A DNA stretch of 64,000 nt from Azoarcus sp. L1K30 (GCF_018122735.1 NZ_JAGRRD010000001.1:3577190-3641189); one strand, 5' to 3'; shown: positions 54,535 through 64,000, counted from the stretch's first letter. Notes: generated by a model not told the origin, from the sequence alone. Numbers and translations are program-made.

Positions 54535-54837
54535 ATGGAACTGAGCCCACGCGAGAAGGACAAACTGCTGATTTTCACCGCCGGACTGCTCGCCGAGCGC
54601 CGGCGTGCGCGCGGATTGAAGCTGAACTACCCGGAGGCGGTCGCCTTCATCACCTGCGCGATCCTGGAGGGTGCGCGCGACGGCAGGACCGTGGCCGAGC
54701 TGATGAGCTACGGCGCCACCCTGCTGACGCGTGACGACGTGATGGACGGCGTGGCCGAGATGATTCCCGATATCCAGGTCGAGGCAACCTTCCCGGACGG
54801 TACCAAGCTGGTCACCGTCCATAACCCCATCATCTGA
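54535..54837 (+). CDS. ureA: Urease gamma subunit
   Basis: 100 residues from ATG 54535 with GGAG 8 bases before. [20 protein letters not shown] and [22 protein letters not shown] (shown by its NYPEAVAFI part) are diagnostic for UreA. It is the smallest structural subunit of the (UreABC)3 enzyme. It lies 40 bases after ureD. Confidence 0.96.
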   Translation: MELSPREKDKLLIFTAGLLAERRRARGLKLNYPEAVAFITCAILEGARDGRTVAELMSYGATLLTRDDVMDGVAEMIPDIQVEATFPDGTKLVTVHNPII

Positions 54838-54848
54838 AGACAGCGCGC

Positions 54849-55154
54849 ATGAGCGAAGCCGATATCGAACTGGCGCGGCTGCTGGCCCGTTTCAAGCTGC
54901 AGGTGAAGCGTACGCTGGGGCGGAGCGTAAATCTGGCGGCGATGACGGGCGACCGCGCTTATGCCGCGGCGACGCTGGATGAAGTCGAGGAGCTTGCCGA
55001 GGACGAGGAATTGCTCTTGCTCGTCATCCGCTTGCGCGAAGGACTGGCACTTGCGGTGGCGGTCGAAGTCGTCGCGCAGCCCGCCGTTTCGGACGTGGTG
55101 ACAGACAAACCGCAGGCAAAGCGCGACTATCGGTTTGGCGCGCGCGGCGGATAA
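54849..55154 (+). CDS. Uncharacterised small protein between ureA and ureB
   Basis: 101 residues from ATG 54849. It lies 11 bases after ureA and 26 bases before ureB in the same direction, so it is part of the operon. N-terminal basic helix ([22 protein letters not shown]), an acidic middle ([19 protein letters not shown]) and a hydrophobic valine/alanine stretch ([19 protein letters not shown]). No cysteine or histidine cluster, so nickel binding is unlikely. Not a UreE or UreJ relative that I can recognise. It may be a lineage-specific accessory factor. Confidence 0.78.
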   Translation: MSEADIELARLLARFKLQVKRTLGRSVNLAAMTGDRAYAAATLDEVEELAEDEELLLLVIRLREGLALAVAVEVVAQPAVSDVVTDKPQAKRDYRFGARGG

Positions 55155-55180
55155 ACCGCAAGGCACATCAGGAGAAGAAC

Positions 55181-55486
55181 ATGATTCCAGGCGAACTCAT
55201 GCCGCGCGACGGCGAGATCGAACTCAACGCCGGACGTGCGACGCTGACGCTGTCAGTCACGAATACCGGCGACCGCCCGATTCAGGTCGGCTCGCATTAT
55301 CACTTCGCCGAAACCAATGCGGCGCTCGATTTCGACCGCGCGGCAGCGCGCGGCTTCCGCCTCAATATCGCGGCAGGCACGGCGGTGCGTTTCGAGCCGG
55401 GGCAGTTGCGGACGATCGAGCTGGTTGCGCTCGACGGTGCGCGCAAGGTGTTCGGCTTCAACGCCCAGGTCATGGGAGCGCTTTGA
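55181..55486 (+). CDS. ureB: Urease beta subunit
   Basis: 101 residues from ATG 55181 with AGGAGAAGAAC upstream. [39 protein letters not shown] and [17 protein letters not shown] are UreB hallmarks. Structural subunit of urease. One base separates its stop from the ureC start. Confidence 0.96.
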   Translation: MIPGELMPRDGEIELNAGRATLTLSVTNTGDRPIQVGSHYHFAETNAALDFDRAAARGFRLNIAAGTAVRFEPGQLRTIELVALDGARKVFGFNAQVMGAL

Positions 55487-55487
55487 C

Positions 55488-57203
55488 ATGGCAAAGATCA
55501 CACGCCGCGCCTATGCGGAAATGTTCGGTCCCACGGTGGGCGATCGCGTACGGCTGGCAGACACCGGGCTGATCCTTGAAGTCGAACACGACTACACCAT
55601 CTACGGTGAGGAGGTGAAGTTCGGCGGCGGCAAGGTCATCCGCGACGGCATGGGCCAGGGGCAGCAGCTTGCGGCCGAGGTGGCCGACACCATCATCACC
55701 AATGCGTTGATCGTCGATGCGGTCACCGGCATCGTCAAGGCAGACGTCGGCCTCAAGGACGGCAAGATCTGGAAGATCGGCAAGGGTGGCAATCCGGACA
55801 TCCAGCCCGGCGTCACCATTCCGGTCGGGGCGGGCACCGAAGTCATCGCAGGCGAGGGCATGATTCTCACCGCGGGTGGCATCGACAGCCATATTCATTG
55901 GATCTGCCCGCAGCAGATCGAAGAAGCGCTGATGTCCGGCGTCACCACCATGCTCGGTGGCGGCACCGGGCCGGCGACCGGCACCTATGCCACCACCTGC
56001 ACGCCGGGGCCGTGGCACATCCATCGCATGCTCGAGGCGGCCGAAGCCTTCCCGATGAACCTCGGCTTTTTCGGCAAGGGCAATGCCAGCCTGCCGGGGC
56101 CGCTCGCGGAGCAGGTCGAGGCCGGCGTCATCGGCCTCAAACTGCACGAGGACTGGGGCACGACACCGGCGGCGATCGACAACTGTCTGAGCGTGGCCGA
56201 GCAGCACGACGTGCAGGTCGCGATCCATACCGACACCCTGAACGAATCCGGCTTCGTCGAAACCACGCTGGCCGCGTTCAAGGGCCGTACCATCCACACC
56301 TTCCACACCGAAGGCGCGGGGGGCGGCCATGCGCCGGACATCATCAAGGCGGTGGGCGCGGCCAACGTGCTGCCGTCGTCGACCAACCCGACGCGGCCGT
56401 TCACGGTCAACACCATCGACGAGCATCTCGACATGCTGATGGTGTGCCATCACCTCGATCCGGCGATCGCCGAGGACGTGGCTTTTGCCGAGTCGCGCAT
56501 TCGCCGCGAGACGATTGCGGCTGAAGACATCCTGCACGACACCGGCGCGTTCTCGATGATGTCGTCCGATTCGCAGGCCATGGGCCGGGTCGGCGAGGTC
56601 ATCATCCGCACCTGGCAGACCGCGCACAAGATGAAGGTGCAGCGCGGCGCACTGCCCGAGGATGGCGAGCGTGGCGACGGCGGGGCAGACAATTTCCGCA
56701 TCCGGCGCTACATCGCCAAGTACACCATCAACCCCGCGATCACTCACGGCATCTCGCACGTGGTGGGGTCGATCGAGCCCGGCAAGCTGGCCGACCTGGT
56801 GCTGTGGAGGCCGGCCTTCTTCGGTGTAAAACCCAGCCTGATCCTCAAGGGCGGCATGATCGCGGCAGCGGCGATGGGTGATCCAAATGCGTCCATCCCG
56901 ACGCCGCAACCGGTGCACTACCGGCCGATGTTCGGCAGTTTTGGCAAGGCGCTCAAGACCTCGGTGACCTTCGTCTCCCAGGCCGCGCTGTCCAATCCAG
57001 CGGTGGCGGCACTCGGCCTGAGCAAGCCGTTGGTGGCGGTAAAGGGCTGTCGCGAAGTGAAGAAGTCCGACATGGTACTCAATGGGGCGATGCCGCACAT
57101 CGAAGTCGATCCCGAAACCTACATCGTGCGCGCCGATGGCGAACTGCTGGTGTGCGAGCCAGCGACCGAATTGCCGATGGCGCAGCGCTATTTCCTGTTC
57201 TGA
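55488..57203 (+). CDS. ureC: Urease alpha (catalytic) subunit
   Basis: 571 residues from ATG 55488, the family length. It hydrolyses urea to ammonia and carbamate at a bi-nickel site. Visible ligands: HIHWICPQQ (two metal histidines), carbamylated lysine in [34 protein letters not shown], catalytic-flap histidine in MVCHHLDP, and metal aspartate in [10 protein letters not shown]. All are intact, so the enzyme should be active. Most conserved gene in the window. Confidence 0.98.
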   Translation: MAKITRRAYAEMFGPTVGDRVRLADTGLILEVEHDYTIYGEEVKFGGGKVIRDGMGQGQQLAAEVADTIITNALIVDAVTGIVKADVGLKDGKIWKIGKGGNPDIQPGVTIPVGAGTEVIAGEGMILTAGGIDSHIHWICPQQIEEALMSGVTTMLGGGTGPATGTYATTCTPGPWHIHRMLEAAEAFPMNLGFFGKGNASLPGPLAEQVEAGVIGLKLHEDWGTTPAAIDNCLSVAEQHDVQVAIHTDTLNESGFVETTLAAFKGRTIHTFHTEGAGGGHAPDIIKAVGAANVLPSSTNPTRPFTVNTIDEHLDMLMVCHHLDPAIAEDVAFAESRIRRETIAAEDILHDTGAFSMMSSDSQAMGRVGEVIIRTWQTAHKMKVQRGALPEDGERGDGGADNFRIRRYIAKYTINPAITHGISHVVGSIEPGKLADLVLWRPAFFGVKPSLILKGGMIAAAAMGDPNASIPTPQPVHYRPMFGSFGKALKTSVTFVSQAALSNPAVAALGLSKPLVAVKGCREVKKSDMVLNGAMPHIEVDPETYIVRADGELLVCEPATELPMAQRYFLF

Positions 57204-57268
57204 CCAGCGCTGCCATGATCGTTCTGAACTCCCTGTTGCGCCAAGCACATCCTGGAAACTGAACTCAC

Positions 57269-57748
57269 ATGCTGTTGATTGAATCGCTTTACACCGGCGT
57301 GCGCGCCGCGACCGAAAAGCTGGAGCTCGACTTCGGCTACCGTACCAAGAGCCGCTTGCGCGCCAAGCTCGGGAGTGGGGAGGAGGTCGGCCTCTTCCTG
57401 CCGCGCGGCACCATTCTGCGGGGTGGGCAGAAGTTGCAGGGCGGTGACGGCAGGGTCATCGAGGTCGTGGCCGCGGCCGAGTCCCTGCTCGAAGTGCGCT
57501 GCGCAGATGCCTTCGAACTCGCGCGAGCGGCCTATCATCTGGGCAACCGCCATGTTGCGGTCGAACTGGGCGAAGGCTGGTTGCGGATTCAGGCCGACCA
57601 TGTACTCGAAGGCATGCTGGTCGGGCTGGGCGCGGAAGTGTCGCCGATCTCGGCACCCTTCGAGCCCGAGGCCGGGGCCTATGCGCACGGTCACCAGCAT
57701 CCGGGTGATGGCAGCGGTGCGCGCATTCACATGATGAGCGGCACGTGA
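57269..57748 (+). CDS. ureE: Urease accessory nickel chaperone UreE
   Basis: 159 residues from ATG 57269. N-terminal peptide-binding domain ([21 protein letters not shown] shown by [13 protein letters not shown]), metal-binding domain with the conserved [10 protein letters not shown], and a short histidine-bearing tail ([18 protein letters not shown]) without the long His-stretch of some homologues. It delivers nickel to the UreDFG complex. It overlaps ureF by 4 bases (GTGA). Confidence 0.95.
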   Translation: MLLIESLYTGVRAATEKLELDFGYRTKSRLRAKLGSGEEVGLFLPRGTILRGGQKLQGGDGRVIEVVAAAESLLEVRCADAFELARAAYHLGNRHVAVELGEGWLRIQADHVLEGMLVGLGAEVSPISAPFEPEAGAYAHGHQHPGDGSGARIHMMSGT

Positions 57749-58431
57749 CGCTGTTGCCGCTGGTGCGGCTGCTCCAACTCTCCAGTCCGACGCTGCCGGT
57801 CGGCGCCTACACTTACTCGCAGGGGCTGGAGTGGGCGGTCGAAAGCGGTCGGATGAAGACTGAGGCCGACACCCAGCGCTGGATCGGCGACCTGCTCGAA
57901 TGGAGCGTTTCCCGTTTCGAGGCGCCGCTGGTTGCCGGCCTGCTCGCGGCATGGGCGCAGGGCAAGGATGACGCGGTGCGACGCCTCAACGACGATTTCG
58001 TCGCCAGTCGCGAGACCTCGGAGCTGCGGGCCGAGACCGTACAGATGGGCTATTCGCTGGTCCGCATGCTGGTCGAACTCGACGCCTGGTCGTCCCTGCC
58101 CGGCTGGCGGGCGCGGCTGCAGGCGGTCGATACCCCGGCGTTTCCAACTGCCTGGAGCGCTGCTGCCGCGGCCTGGCAGGTGCCGGTCGCCGACGCGCTC
58201 ACGGCCTATCTGTGGGCATGGCTGGAGAACCAGGTGATGGCGGCGGTGAAGACGGTGCCGCTCGGGCAGAGTGCCGGGCAGCGCATGCTGGCAGCGCTCG
58301 GCGCCCGCATTCCGGATCTGGTACCGCTCGCGATGGCCCTCCCGGAGGACGACTGGAGCAACTACGCCCCCGGCCTGGCACTTGCCAGCAGCCACCACGA
58401 AACGCAGTATTCACGGCTTTTCAGAAGCTGA
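57745..58431 (+). CDS. ureF: Urease accessory protein UreF
   Basis: 228 residues from GTG 57745, overlapping the ureE stop. All-alpha protein; [27 protein letters not shown] (seen as [15 protein letters not shown]) is the family signature. UreF gates GTP hydrolysis by UreG and links it to UreD. No anomalies. Confidence 0.95.
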   Translation: MTLLPLVRLLQLSSPTLPVGAYTYSQGLEWAVESGRMKTEADTQRWIGDLLEWSVSRFEAPLVAGLLAAWAQGKDDAVRRLNDDFVASRETSELRAETVQMGYSLVRMLVELDAWSSLPGWRARLQAVDTPAFPTAWSAAAAAWQVPVADALTAYLWAWLENQVMAAVKTVPLGQSAGQRMLAALGARIPDLVPLAMALPEDDWSNYAPGLALASSHHETQYSRLFRS

Positions 58432-58449
58432 ACGACGGAAACCAGAATC

Positions 58450-59079
58450 ATGACTACTCCTGCATCCCAGGCGCTTCGCGTCGGTATCGGCGGCCCCGTC
58501 GGGTCCGGCAAGACGGCGCTGACCCTTGCGCTGTGTCAGGCCTTGCGCGACAAGTACAACATCGCGGTCGTGACCAACGATATCTACACGGCGGAAGACG
58601 CCCAGTTTCTGGTGCGTAACGAAGCGCTCGCGGCCGATCGCATCATCGGTGTCGAGACGGGCGGTTGCCCCCACACGGCGATCCGCGAGGATGCCTCGAT
58701 CAACCTCGAGGCGGTCGATCGACTCAACCGCAGTTTTCCCGGGCTGGAGATCATCTTCGTGGAGTCGGGCGGTGATAACCTGGCGGCCACCTTCTCGCCC
58801 GAACTCTCCGACCTGACGCTCTACGTCATCGACGTTTCGGCTGGCGACAAAATTCCACGCAAGGGTGGCCCCGGGATCACCAAGAGTGATCTGCTGGTGA
58901 TCAACAAGATCGATCTTGCGCCGCTGGTCGGGGCGTCGCTCGAGGTAATGGAGCGCGATGCACGCAAGATGCGCGGCGAGCGGCCATTCATCTTTTCCAA
59001 TCTCAAGACCGGGCAGGGGCTCGCCGAAATCATCGACTTTGTCGAGCGGCAGGGGCTACTGCGCATGGAGCAAATCTGA
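58450..59079 (+). CDS. ureG: Urease accessory GTPase UreG
   Basis: 209 residues from ATG 58450. SIMIBI-class GTPase that powers nickel insertion: P-loop [12 protein letters not shown], the nickel-binding-site region [19 protein letters not shown] (CPH motif), [15 protein letters not shown] and [10 protein letters not shown]. All key residues present. Last gene of the operon, followed by a strong terminator. Confidence 0.97.
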   Translation: MTTPASQALRVGIGGPVGSGKTALTLALCQALRDKYNIAVVTNDIYTAEDAQFLVRNEALAADRIIGVETGGCPHTAIREDASINLEAVDRLNRSFPGLEIIFVESGGDNLAATFSPELSDLTLYVIDVSAGDKIPRKGGPGITKSDLLVINKIDLAPLVGASLEVMERDARKMRGERPFIFSNLKTGQGLAEIIDFVERQGLLRMEQI

Positions 59080-59123
59080 TCCGAAACTGACGCTAGTGCC
59101 GATTCTTCAGCGTCATGAACGAC

Positions 59124-59155
59124 AACGGGAGCCGGCTTGGCAACCGGCTCCCGTT
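59124..59155. terminator. Bidirectional terminator after ureG and hip
   Basis: AACGGGAGCCGG / CCGGCTCCCGTT, 12 perfect bp (59124-59135 and 59144-59155) with an 8-base loop. One more T follows on the plus strand. Confidence 0.85.
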
Positions 59156-59176
59156 TGAGTCTTGACTGATTGAAGT

Positions 59177-59446
59177 TCAGGGCTTCTTGGCCCAGGCGAC
59201 GCAGGAACCGCCCGGGTTCACTTCGGTGTCGCCGGGGAAGAGCTTACAGCCGCCCAGCGGATTGCCAGGAACGAAGTGCATGCAGCCCGAGCAAACCTTG
59301 GCCGGATCGGCCGACTTGTCAACGTACTTCATGCTGGTCCGCATTGCGTCGTTCTTGGCCGCAAATGCGACAACCGGAATCATGGCCACGGCCATGCCGC
59401 CAATCTTGATGAACGTGCGACGCGTTTGGTTGATGCTGTCAGACAT
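59177..59446 (-). CDS. hip: High-potential iron-sulfur protein (HiPIP)
   Basis: 89 residues from ATG 59446, with AGGAGG 5 bases before it; a frame extension to 59542 is unneeded. Twin-arginine signal (TRRTFIKIGG, cleavage near FAA). The mature part has four cysteines (CSGC, GGC, GGSC) spaced as for a [4Fe-4S] HiPIP, and ends WAKKP. It is a periplasmic electron carrier, often between bc1 complex and terminal oxidases or reductases. Divergent from the cytochrome c gene. Confidence 0.92.
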   Translation of the reverse strand: MSDSINQTRRTFIKIGGMAVAMIPVVAFAAKNDAMRTSMKYVDKSADPAKVCSGCMHFVPGNPLGGCKLFPGDTEVNPGGSCVAWAKKP

Positions 59447-59795
59447 ATTCCCTCCTGGGGTTGATGATGATCCGATCCGGGGCCAGATCTTCGCTGTGCA
59501 ATACTTGCGCACGTCGGAATTGGCCGGCAGAGAGTATGCCATCCAAAGCGCAAAAATAACCCCAATCTAATATAGGTTTTTCTTATCCGGGCATCTGTCG
59601 TGAGGAGTCATGATTTGCGCGGCGTTTCAGAATGGGATAGACCGGCGGCAGAGTCGGGGCTTGCCGAAAGGACAAAACCGGCAGCGCCAGCTACCATCCG
59701 GTGCCAATCGTGTCTCTGACTTTGTGGGTAGCACAGGGCTGCCCCTTGCGTTAGTATCCGATAGCGTTTCAGACCACTATAAAGAGGATGAGAAT
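59447..59795. other. 349-base divergent gap between HiPIP and cytochrome c genes
   Basis: No gene is visible. An AT-rich stretch at about 59545-59585 probably holds the leftward HiPIP promoter, and ACTATAAAG near 59775 (TATAAA as -10) lies just before the cytochrome c start. I saw no clear FNR/ANR dyad or other operator. Confidence 0.5.
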
Positions 59796-60104
59796 ATGAA
59801 GGCTCTTGTTGCTGTTGCAGTCGCCGCTGGTCTCCTTTCCGCTGCGCCGGCGTTTGCGTCGGCAGAATTGGCCAAGGCCAAGAATTGCCTGGCCTGTCAT
59901 GCGGTTGACAAGAAGCTGGTGGGCCCGGCCTACAAGGAAGTCGCCGCCAAGTACGCCGGCCAGAAGGACGCTGCTGCCATGCTGGCGACCAAGGTGCAGA
60001 AGGGTGGTGTGGGTGTGTGGGGCCAGATTCCGATGCCTCCCAACCCGCAAGTCAATGCCGAAGAAGCCGCCAAGCTGGTGGAGTGGATTCTGGCGCAGAA
60101 GTGA
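59796..60104 (+). CDS. Small periplasmic class I cytochrome c (c551/c552-like)
   Basis: 102 residues from ATG 59796. Signal peptide about 1-21 (PAFA-SAE). Single haem-binding site CLACH with the axial Met in IPMPPNP, matching the c551/c552 monohaem class that donates electrons to cytochrome cd1 nitrite reductase or oxidases. Located next to HiPIP, another periplasmic carrier. Followed by a clear terminator. Confidence 0.93.
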   Translation: MKALVAVAVAAGLLSAAPAFASAELAKAKNCLACHAVDKKLVGPAYKEVAAKYAGQKDAAAMLATKVQKGGVGVWGQIPMPPNPQVNAEEAAKLVEWILAQK

Positions 60105-60138
60105 TGCATGCCGGCCTGGTGCCGGCAGGTGCAAGTCC

Positions 60139-60162
60139 AAAGCCGGCGAATGCCGGCTTTTT
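60139..60162. terminator. Rho-independent terminator of the cytochrome c gene
   Basis: AAAGCCGGC-GAAT-GCCGGCTTT (60139-60147/60152-60160) with TT following: 9-bp stem, 4-base loop. It sits between convergent genes and can serve both. Confidence 0.88.
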
Positions 60163-60173
60163 CATGCCTGTCG

Positions 60174-62348
60174 TTAATGCGGCATGGCTGGCTGGGGGGC
60201 AACTTCCAGCCAGGCGGTCGCCTGGGCCGCGGTACCCGGACGGGCAAAAAGATAGCCCTGCATGATGTCGCAACCTAGGATGCGCAAGGTTTCCGCCTGT
60301 TCTGCGCGCTCGACGCCCTCTGCGATGAGATGTAGTCCGAAACCGCGCGCAATCCCGGTGATTGCGGAGATGATCGGATTGGTCGAGGGGCCGTCCAGGT
60401 CGCGGACAAAACTGCGATCGATCTTGAGCGTACTGACCGGAAATTTCTGCAGATAGGCGAGCGCCGAGTAGCCGGTGCCGAAATCGTCGATCGCCACGCT
60501 CAGCCCGGCCTCGCGCATGGCCTTGACCTTCGCCGCTACGCCGATGGTGTCCTGCATCATCATGCTTTCGGTGATCTCGACCTCGATCTGCGCCGGGGGC
60601 ACCGCATGGCGATGGACGCACTCGGTGACCATCTCCACGATGTCCTTGCGGCTGAAATCGTGCGGTGACAGGTTCAGCGACATGCGCAGGTCGTCGAATC
60701 CCTCTTTGCGCCAGAGTGCCAGTTGCGCGCAGGCCTGCTCCAGCACCCAATGACTGATGTCGCCGATCAGGCCCATTTCTTCGGCCACAGGGATGAAGGT
60801 GGCCGGGCCGATCTGTCCATGGGCCGGATGGTTCCAGCGCAGCAGCGCTTCCATGCCGACCACACGATGCTGTTTCATGCTGACCTGCGGCTGGTAATAA
60901 AGCTCGAACTCGGCGCGTTCCAGGGCCAGGCGCAGATCGTTCTCGAGCGCAATGCGCTCCCGGTAGTGGGCGTTGAGCTCGGTGTCGAAGAAGCGGAACG
61001 CATTCTTGCCCGAACGCTTGACCTGGTACATCGCGATGTCGGCATGCCGGGTAAGGTCTTCGGCAGTGTCTCCGTCACGTGGAAAGAGCGCGATGCCGAT
61101 ACTGACCGTGGCGCGGAAGTCGCCGTGCTCGAGACGAAAGGGCAGCGACAGGGCCTCCAGAATCTTGCGCGCGATGATCTCGGCGTCTTCCGGGTGATTG
61201 ATGTCTGGCAGCAGGACGGTGAACTCGTCGCCGCCGAGGCGGGCAAGCGTGTCACCGCGACGCAGCGTGGTCGATAATCTTGCCGCAATGCCGCGCAGCA
61301 GCGTGTCGCCCTCGGCATGACCGAACGTGTCGTTGACGAGCTTGAAGCGATCGACGTCGATGAACATCACCGCGAGTGCGCCCGTGCGCCGCTGCGCCTG
61401 CGCAATCGCAAGTTCGAGACGGTCCTTGAACAGCACCCGGTTGGGCAGGCGGGTGAGCTGGTCGTGGTAGGCCTGGAAGGTGATGATCTCTTCGGCACGC
61501 TTGCGTTCGGAGATATCACGCGCCACACCGTAGAGGCCGTTCGAAATCCGGCCCTTGCTGCCCGGCATCGGGATGCCGGTGAGTGACACCGTGGTGCTTT
61601 CGACGCCACCTTCGATCAGAGTCTCGCGGTTTCGCCGCAGGCGCAGTTCGACATTGAAGCTCTCTCCGGGCGTGTTGCCGCGCGCAAACATCAGGCTGTT
61701 GATGCGGTCTACGTCCTCGGCCATCACCAGGGTCGAGAATGGACGACGCATCAGGCTTGCACGCTCGTATCCCAGCATCTGGGTTACGCGCGGATTGATG
61801 TAGGTGAAACGCCCCTCGGTGTCGAGGGTGAAGATCAGGTCGGGCGAACTCTCGACCAGAAAACGATGCAGCCGCTCCGATGCCCGCAAGCGCTGGCTCA
61901 TGGCCTGGTTGGCGTGCTCCAGCGTCGTCTTGTGCAGCGTGCTCTCGACCGTGCGCTGAAGCTGGGCGAGGTGGTAGGGCTTGCGCACGTAATCGTCGGC
62001 GCCGCCCCGCAATGCGCCGATGGCCGCGTCGATGGCATCTTCGCCACTGATGATGATGACGGCCTCGTCGCGTTCGTGGCGCGTGAGCCAGTCGAGAACA
62101 TCGAGGCCGGTGCCGTCGGGCAGTCGGTAGTCGAGGAGGATGAGGTTGTAGCGCTGCCTCTCGAGCGCCGCAATGGCGTCCGCGACCGTGGCCGACTCGT
62201 CGAAGCTGCGCCCCTCGCGGGCGAGCGCACGCGGTAGCGTGCGCCGCAGGGAAGCGTCGTCATCTACAACGAGAATACGACAAGCGTCCAGCTCAGGTGC
62301 GTTACCTGTGACGCTTGCGTAAAAGGGCTGTTCTCCCGGTATGACCAT
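60174..62348 (-). CDS. Response regulator with PAS, GGDEF and EAL domains
   Basis: 724 residues. Receiver domain (about 22-135, phospho-acceptor D73 in ILLDYRLPDG), PAS (about 155-285, RFLVESSPDLIFTLDTEG), GGDEF with intact LGGDEF at 372-376 and EAL with intact EAL at 500-502 (MEALLRWNHP), plus DDFGTGYS and KIDRSFV. Both enzymatic halves keep their catalytic residues, so it can make or break c-di-GMP; the net activity is unknown. The HDOD/histidine-kinase gene 51 bases upstream in the same direction is a likely partner that phosphorylates the receiver. It may connect to the LapD-regulated adhesion at the other end of the window. Confidence 0.92.
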   Translation of the reverse strand: MVIPGEQPFYASVTGNAPELDACRILVVDDDASLRRTLPRALAREGRSFDESATVADAIAALERQRYNLILLDYRLPDGTGLDVLDWLTRHERDEAVIIISGEDAIDAAIGALRGGADDYVRKPYHLAQLQRTVESTLHKTTLEHANQAMSQRLRASERLHRFLVESSPDLIFTLDTEGRFTYINPRVTQMLGYERASLMRRPFSTLVMAEDVDRINSLMFARGNTPGESFNVELRLRRNRETLIEGGVESTTVSLTGIPMPGSKGRISNGLYGVARDISERKRAEEIITFQAYHDQLTRLPNRVLFKDRLELAIAQAQRRTGALAVMFIDVDRFKLVNDTFGHAEGDTLLRGIAARLSTTLRRGDTLARLGGDEFTVLLPDINHPEDAEIIARKILEALSLPFRLEHGDFRATVSIGIALFPRDGDTAEDLTRHADIAMYQVKRSGKNAFRFFDTELNAHYRERIALENDLRLALERAEFELYYQPQVSMKQHRVVGMEALLRWNHPAHGQIGPATFIPVAEEMGLIGDISHWVLEQACAQLALWRKEGFDDLRMSLNLSPHDFSRKDIVEMVTECVHRHAVPPAQIEVEITESMMMQDTIGVAAKVKAMREAGLSVAIDDFGTGYSALAYLQKFPVSTLKIDRSFVRDLDGPSTNPIISAITGIARGFGLHLIAEGVERAEQAETLRILGCDIMQGYLFARPGTAAQATAWLEVAPQPAMPH

Positions 62349-62399
62349 GCGCTCCCGGATGCGGTATCCCGCTTTAGCACTTTAAGGATAATGCAACAG

Positions 62400-64000
62400 T
62401 CAGACGGATTGTTCCAGTGGTATGAATATCTGGAAGCTGGTTCCACTGCCGGATTGGCTTCTGCACAGTATGGACGCATTCCATTTCGCGAGGATTTCGC
62501 GCACGATCGACAAGCCCATGCCCTGATGCTGCCCGCCCTTGTGGCTGCTGCCGGACTGGAACAGGTTGGCGGCACGTTCGGGGGGCAGGCCGGGGCCATT
62601 GTCTATCAGTCGCAACTCTGCGCAGCTGCGGCCGTCGGCGATGATCTGCCCGGCGTACGACAGCGACAGGCGGCTGCCCGGTTGCAGCGCCTCGGATGCG
62701 TTGCGCATCAGGTTGAGCAGCACCTGCTTGAGTGCCGAAGCCGGCATCGCGACCCGGGGCGAGCCCGACACGGCGCGCAGCTCGAACTGGATGTCACGCT
62801 GGGTGAACAGGCTTTCCGCGTAGAGTGCACGCATCTCGTGAAGAATATCTACTACGCGACAGGTCGGTGCTTCGGCCGACTCCAGCGGAAGGTTGCCTGC
62901 CGACCGAAGCAGATTGTCGATGCGATCGAGCTCGGCGTTGAGCATGCCCATGTCGTCCTGCAGGGAGCTGTCGTCAGCATGGCTTTGCACCAGCAGGCTG
63001 AGTCGACTCTTGATGACCGTCAACGGGTTCGTGGCTTCATGCGCGATGCGGCGTACATGCTCCCGGAAACGGGCATGAAGCTCGGCTTCGCGGGCGGCGA
63101 ATGCGGCATGCTGGCGTTGGGTGGAGAGGATGGTGCGGGTGGCGGCAGAGAGCAGTTCGACCATCAACCAGCGTGTCGCTCCATCCAGCGCGTCTTCGTG
63201 CGATTGACCGATGATCGCGACGGCCCTCAGTGGGCCGAGTTGAAGCGGCAGGCAGATGAAGCCCCTGTGTCCCAGCCAGCGCACCACATGCCAGTCCGCC
63301 ATGCTGCGCCCGGGCGCATTGGCGTTGGGAAAACAGGAGGTTGGTGTTTCACTGCGCAATGCAAGCGAGATGCAGCTCGCTTCGTCGTCCTCTCTCAGCG
63401 CAAGCTCCTCGAGCCACGCCTGGGCCGTATCCGGCAAGACCTTCAGCAGCGGCAGCAGCCGGCCGTCGTCGCTCGGCACCAGCACGATCGGTAGTGCGCA
63501 GTGACCGAGCAGCGCGCTGCCGATGCTTAGCCGCACCCCTGCGCGTTCGACATCGAGATCGGAGAACGCGGCCACGATCAGGCCATGCAGTGCGGCTGCC
63601 CGGAAGGGCTCGTCCTGCAACAATGCGGGCAGGCCGCCTTGCGTCGCGAGCGCGTTTGCGGCGGGCGCGGGTGGCGGGTAGGCGGCATGACCTGCAACGA
63701 TGTAGCCGACATCCGAGCGCAGGCTTACGAGGCTGCTTGTCGCCAGCCCGGTCAGTGAGGAGATCTGGTTGATTCGGTTTTCCCAGCCGTCGGCCGCGAG
63801 CATTCTGGCCGCCACCAAGATGCCGACGAGCGGGTGGGCGCCCCGAACCTGCTCGTCCAGCAGGCCACATAACTCGAGCGCGTCGGCGAGGGTGCCGGGA
63901 AACCCGCAGTTCCGTACGAGACGTGCCAGGTGTTGGCGGGGATTGTCCGCCGCGAGGGGGGGGCTGCCAGCGTCGGAAGTACGTCGGATGTCGAACAGCC
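62400..64000 (-). CDS. HDOD-domain sensor histidine kinase, 5' part beyond the window
   Basis: The frame stays open to the right edge, so the gene is cut; about 530 C-terminal residues are visible. The part nearest the edge (LADALELCGLLDEQVRGAHPL seen as ALELCGLLDEQ, then WENRINQISSLTGL) fits the end of an HDOD domain. A GAF-like region follows (IGSALLGHCALPIVLVP to AVAIIGQ). The kinase core has HisKA around VRRIAHEATNPLTVIKSRL (H in AHEATNP) and HATPase_c (LNLMRNASEAL, LIDNGPGLP, GMGLSIVREIL). No TM segment is visible. Together with the downstream REC-GGDEF-EAL gene it forms a probable two-component c-di-GMP unit. Confidence 0.88.
   Translation of the reverse strand, partial: LFDIRRTSDAGSPPLAADNPRQHLARLVRNCGFPGTLADALELCGLLDEQVRGAHPLVGILVAARMLAADGWENRINQISSLTGLATSSLVSLRSDVGYIVAGHAAYPPPAPAANALATQGGLPALLQDEPFRAAALHGLIVAAFSDLDVERAGVRLSIGSALLGHCALPIVLVPSDDGRLLPLLKVLPDTAQAWLEELALREDDEASCISLALRSETPTSCFPNANAPGRSMADWHVVRWLGHRGFICLPLQLGPLRAVAIIGQSHEDALDGATRWLMVELLSAATRTILSTQRQHAAFAAREAELHARFREHVRRIAHEATNPLTVIKSRLSLLVQSHADDSSLQDDMGMLNAELDRIDNLLRSAGNLPLESAEAPTCRVVDILHEMRALYAESLFTQRDIQFELRAVSGSPRVAMPASALKQVLLNLMRNASEALQPGSRLSLSYAGQIIADGRSCAELRLIDNGPGLPPERAANLFQSGSSHKGGQHQGMGLSIVREILAKWNASILCRSQSGSGTSFQIFIPLEQSV

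Noticed and set aside
55470-57248. 592-codon minus-strand open frame opposite ureC
   Set aside because: Antisense shadow of the best conserved gene in the window.

Overview
The window looks like chromosome from a GC-rich betaproteobacterium of the Rhodocyclales type (Azoarcus/Thauera/Aromatoleum-like). This is inferred from gene content and codon bias, not from a search: a c-di-GMP-controlled giant adhesin, an ABC urea transporter next to a full urease operon, two molybdenum uptake systems, a HiPIP, a small class I cytochrome c, and several GGDEF/EAL and histidine-kinase proteins. I see no integrase, transposase, phage gene, CRISPR array or tRNA.

Layout. 0-7 kb: 3' end of a type I-secreted RTX adhesin with a DNA-level tandem repeat, a small conserved protein, then lapG-lapD (minus) and a TolC-family lapE (plus), which together are a Lap biofilm-adhesion module. 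7-11.6 kb: an NCS1 nucleobase-type transporter fused to a hybrid histidine kinase, translationally coupled to a LuxR-type response regulator. 11.6-17.7 kb: glutathione reductase, an ABC exporter, a YgjP-type metalloprotein, an RcnB/CigR-like small protein and DbpA helicase. 17.8-25.2 kb: urtABCDE and a LysR regulator, with three copies of an unusual palindromic element in the gaps. 25.3-31.7 kb: a FIST/histidine-kinase pair, a NitT/TauT-type ABC importer behind a sigma-54/NtrC-type promoter, and a Tsx-like nucleoside channel. 31.8-36 kb: alr, dadA and a divergent TyrR/PhhR-like activator with a sigma-54 promoter between them. 36-50 kb: molybdenum region (two sets of mod genes, Mop, modE, modD) enclosing a TonB receptor, a solute-binding protein and a di-haem protein. 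50-53.4 kb: Usp, SulP, queF. 53.6-59.1 kb: ureDA-orf-BCEFG behind a second sigma-54/NtrC-type promoter. 59.2-64 kb: HiPIP, cytochrome c, a REC-PAS-GGDEF-EAL protein and the 3' part of an HDOD/histidine kinase.

How it fits together. Much of the window is a nitrogen-scavenging programme: uptake of urea (Urt), probably of a nucleobase- or amine-like compound (ABC importer, Tsx), and urea hydrolysis (Ure). Two of these units carry clear GG-N10-GC sigma-54 promoters with upstream NtrC-like dyads. The urt operon instead carries a cluster of TGCGTA half-sites that would suit the LuxR-type regulator paired with the transporter-kinase fusion. The D-alanine catabolic genes show the same sigma-54 logic with a TyrR-type activator. 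The most novel-looking items are the transporter-kinase fusion with its Cys cluster, the three stem-loop elements whose arms differ in sequence but keep pairing and architecture around a fixed 27-base core, and the TonB/di-haem unit embedded between modC and modD. All regulatory calls are by eye.
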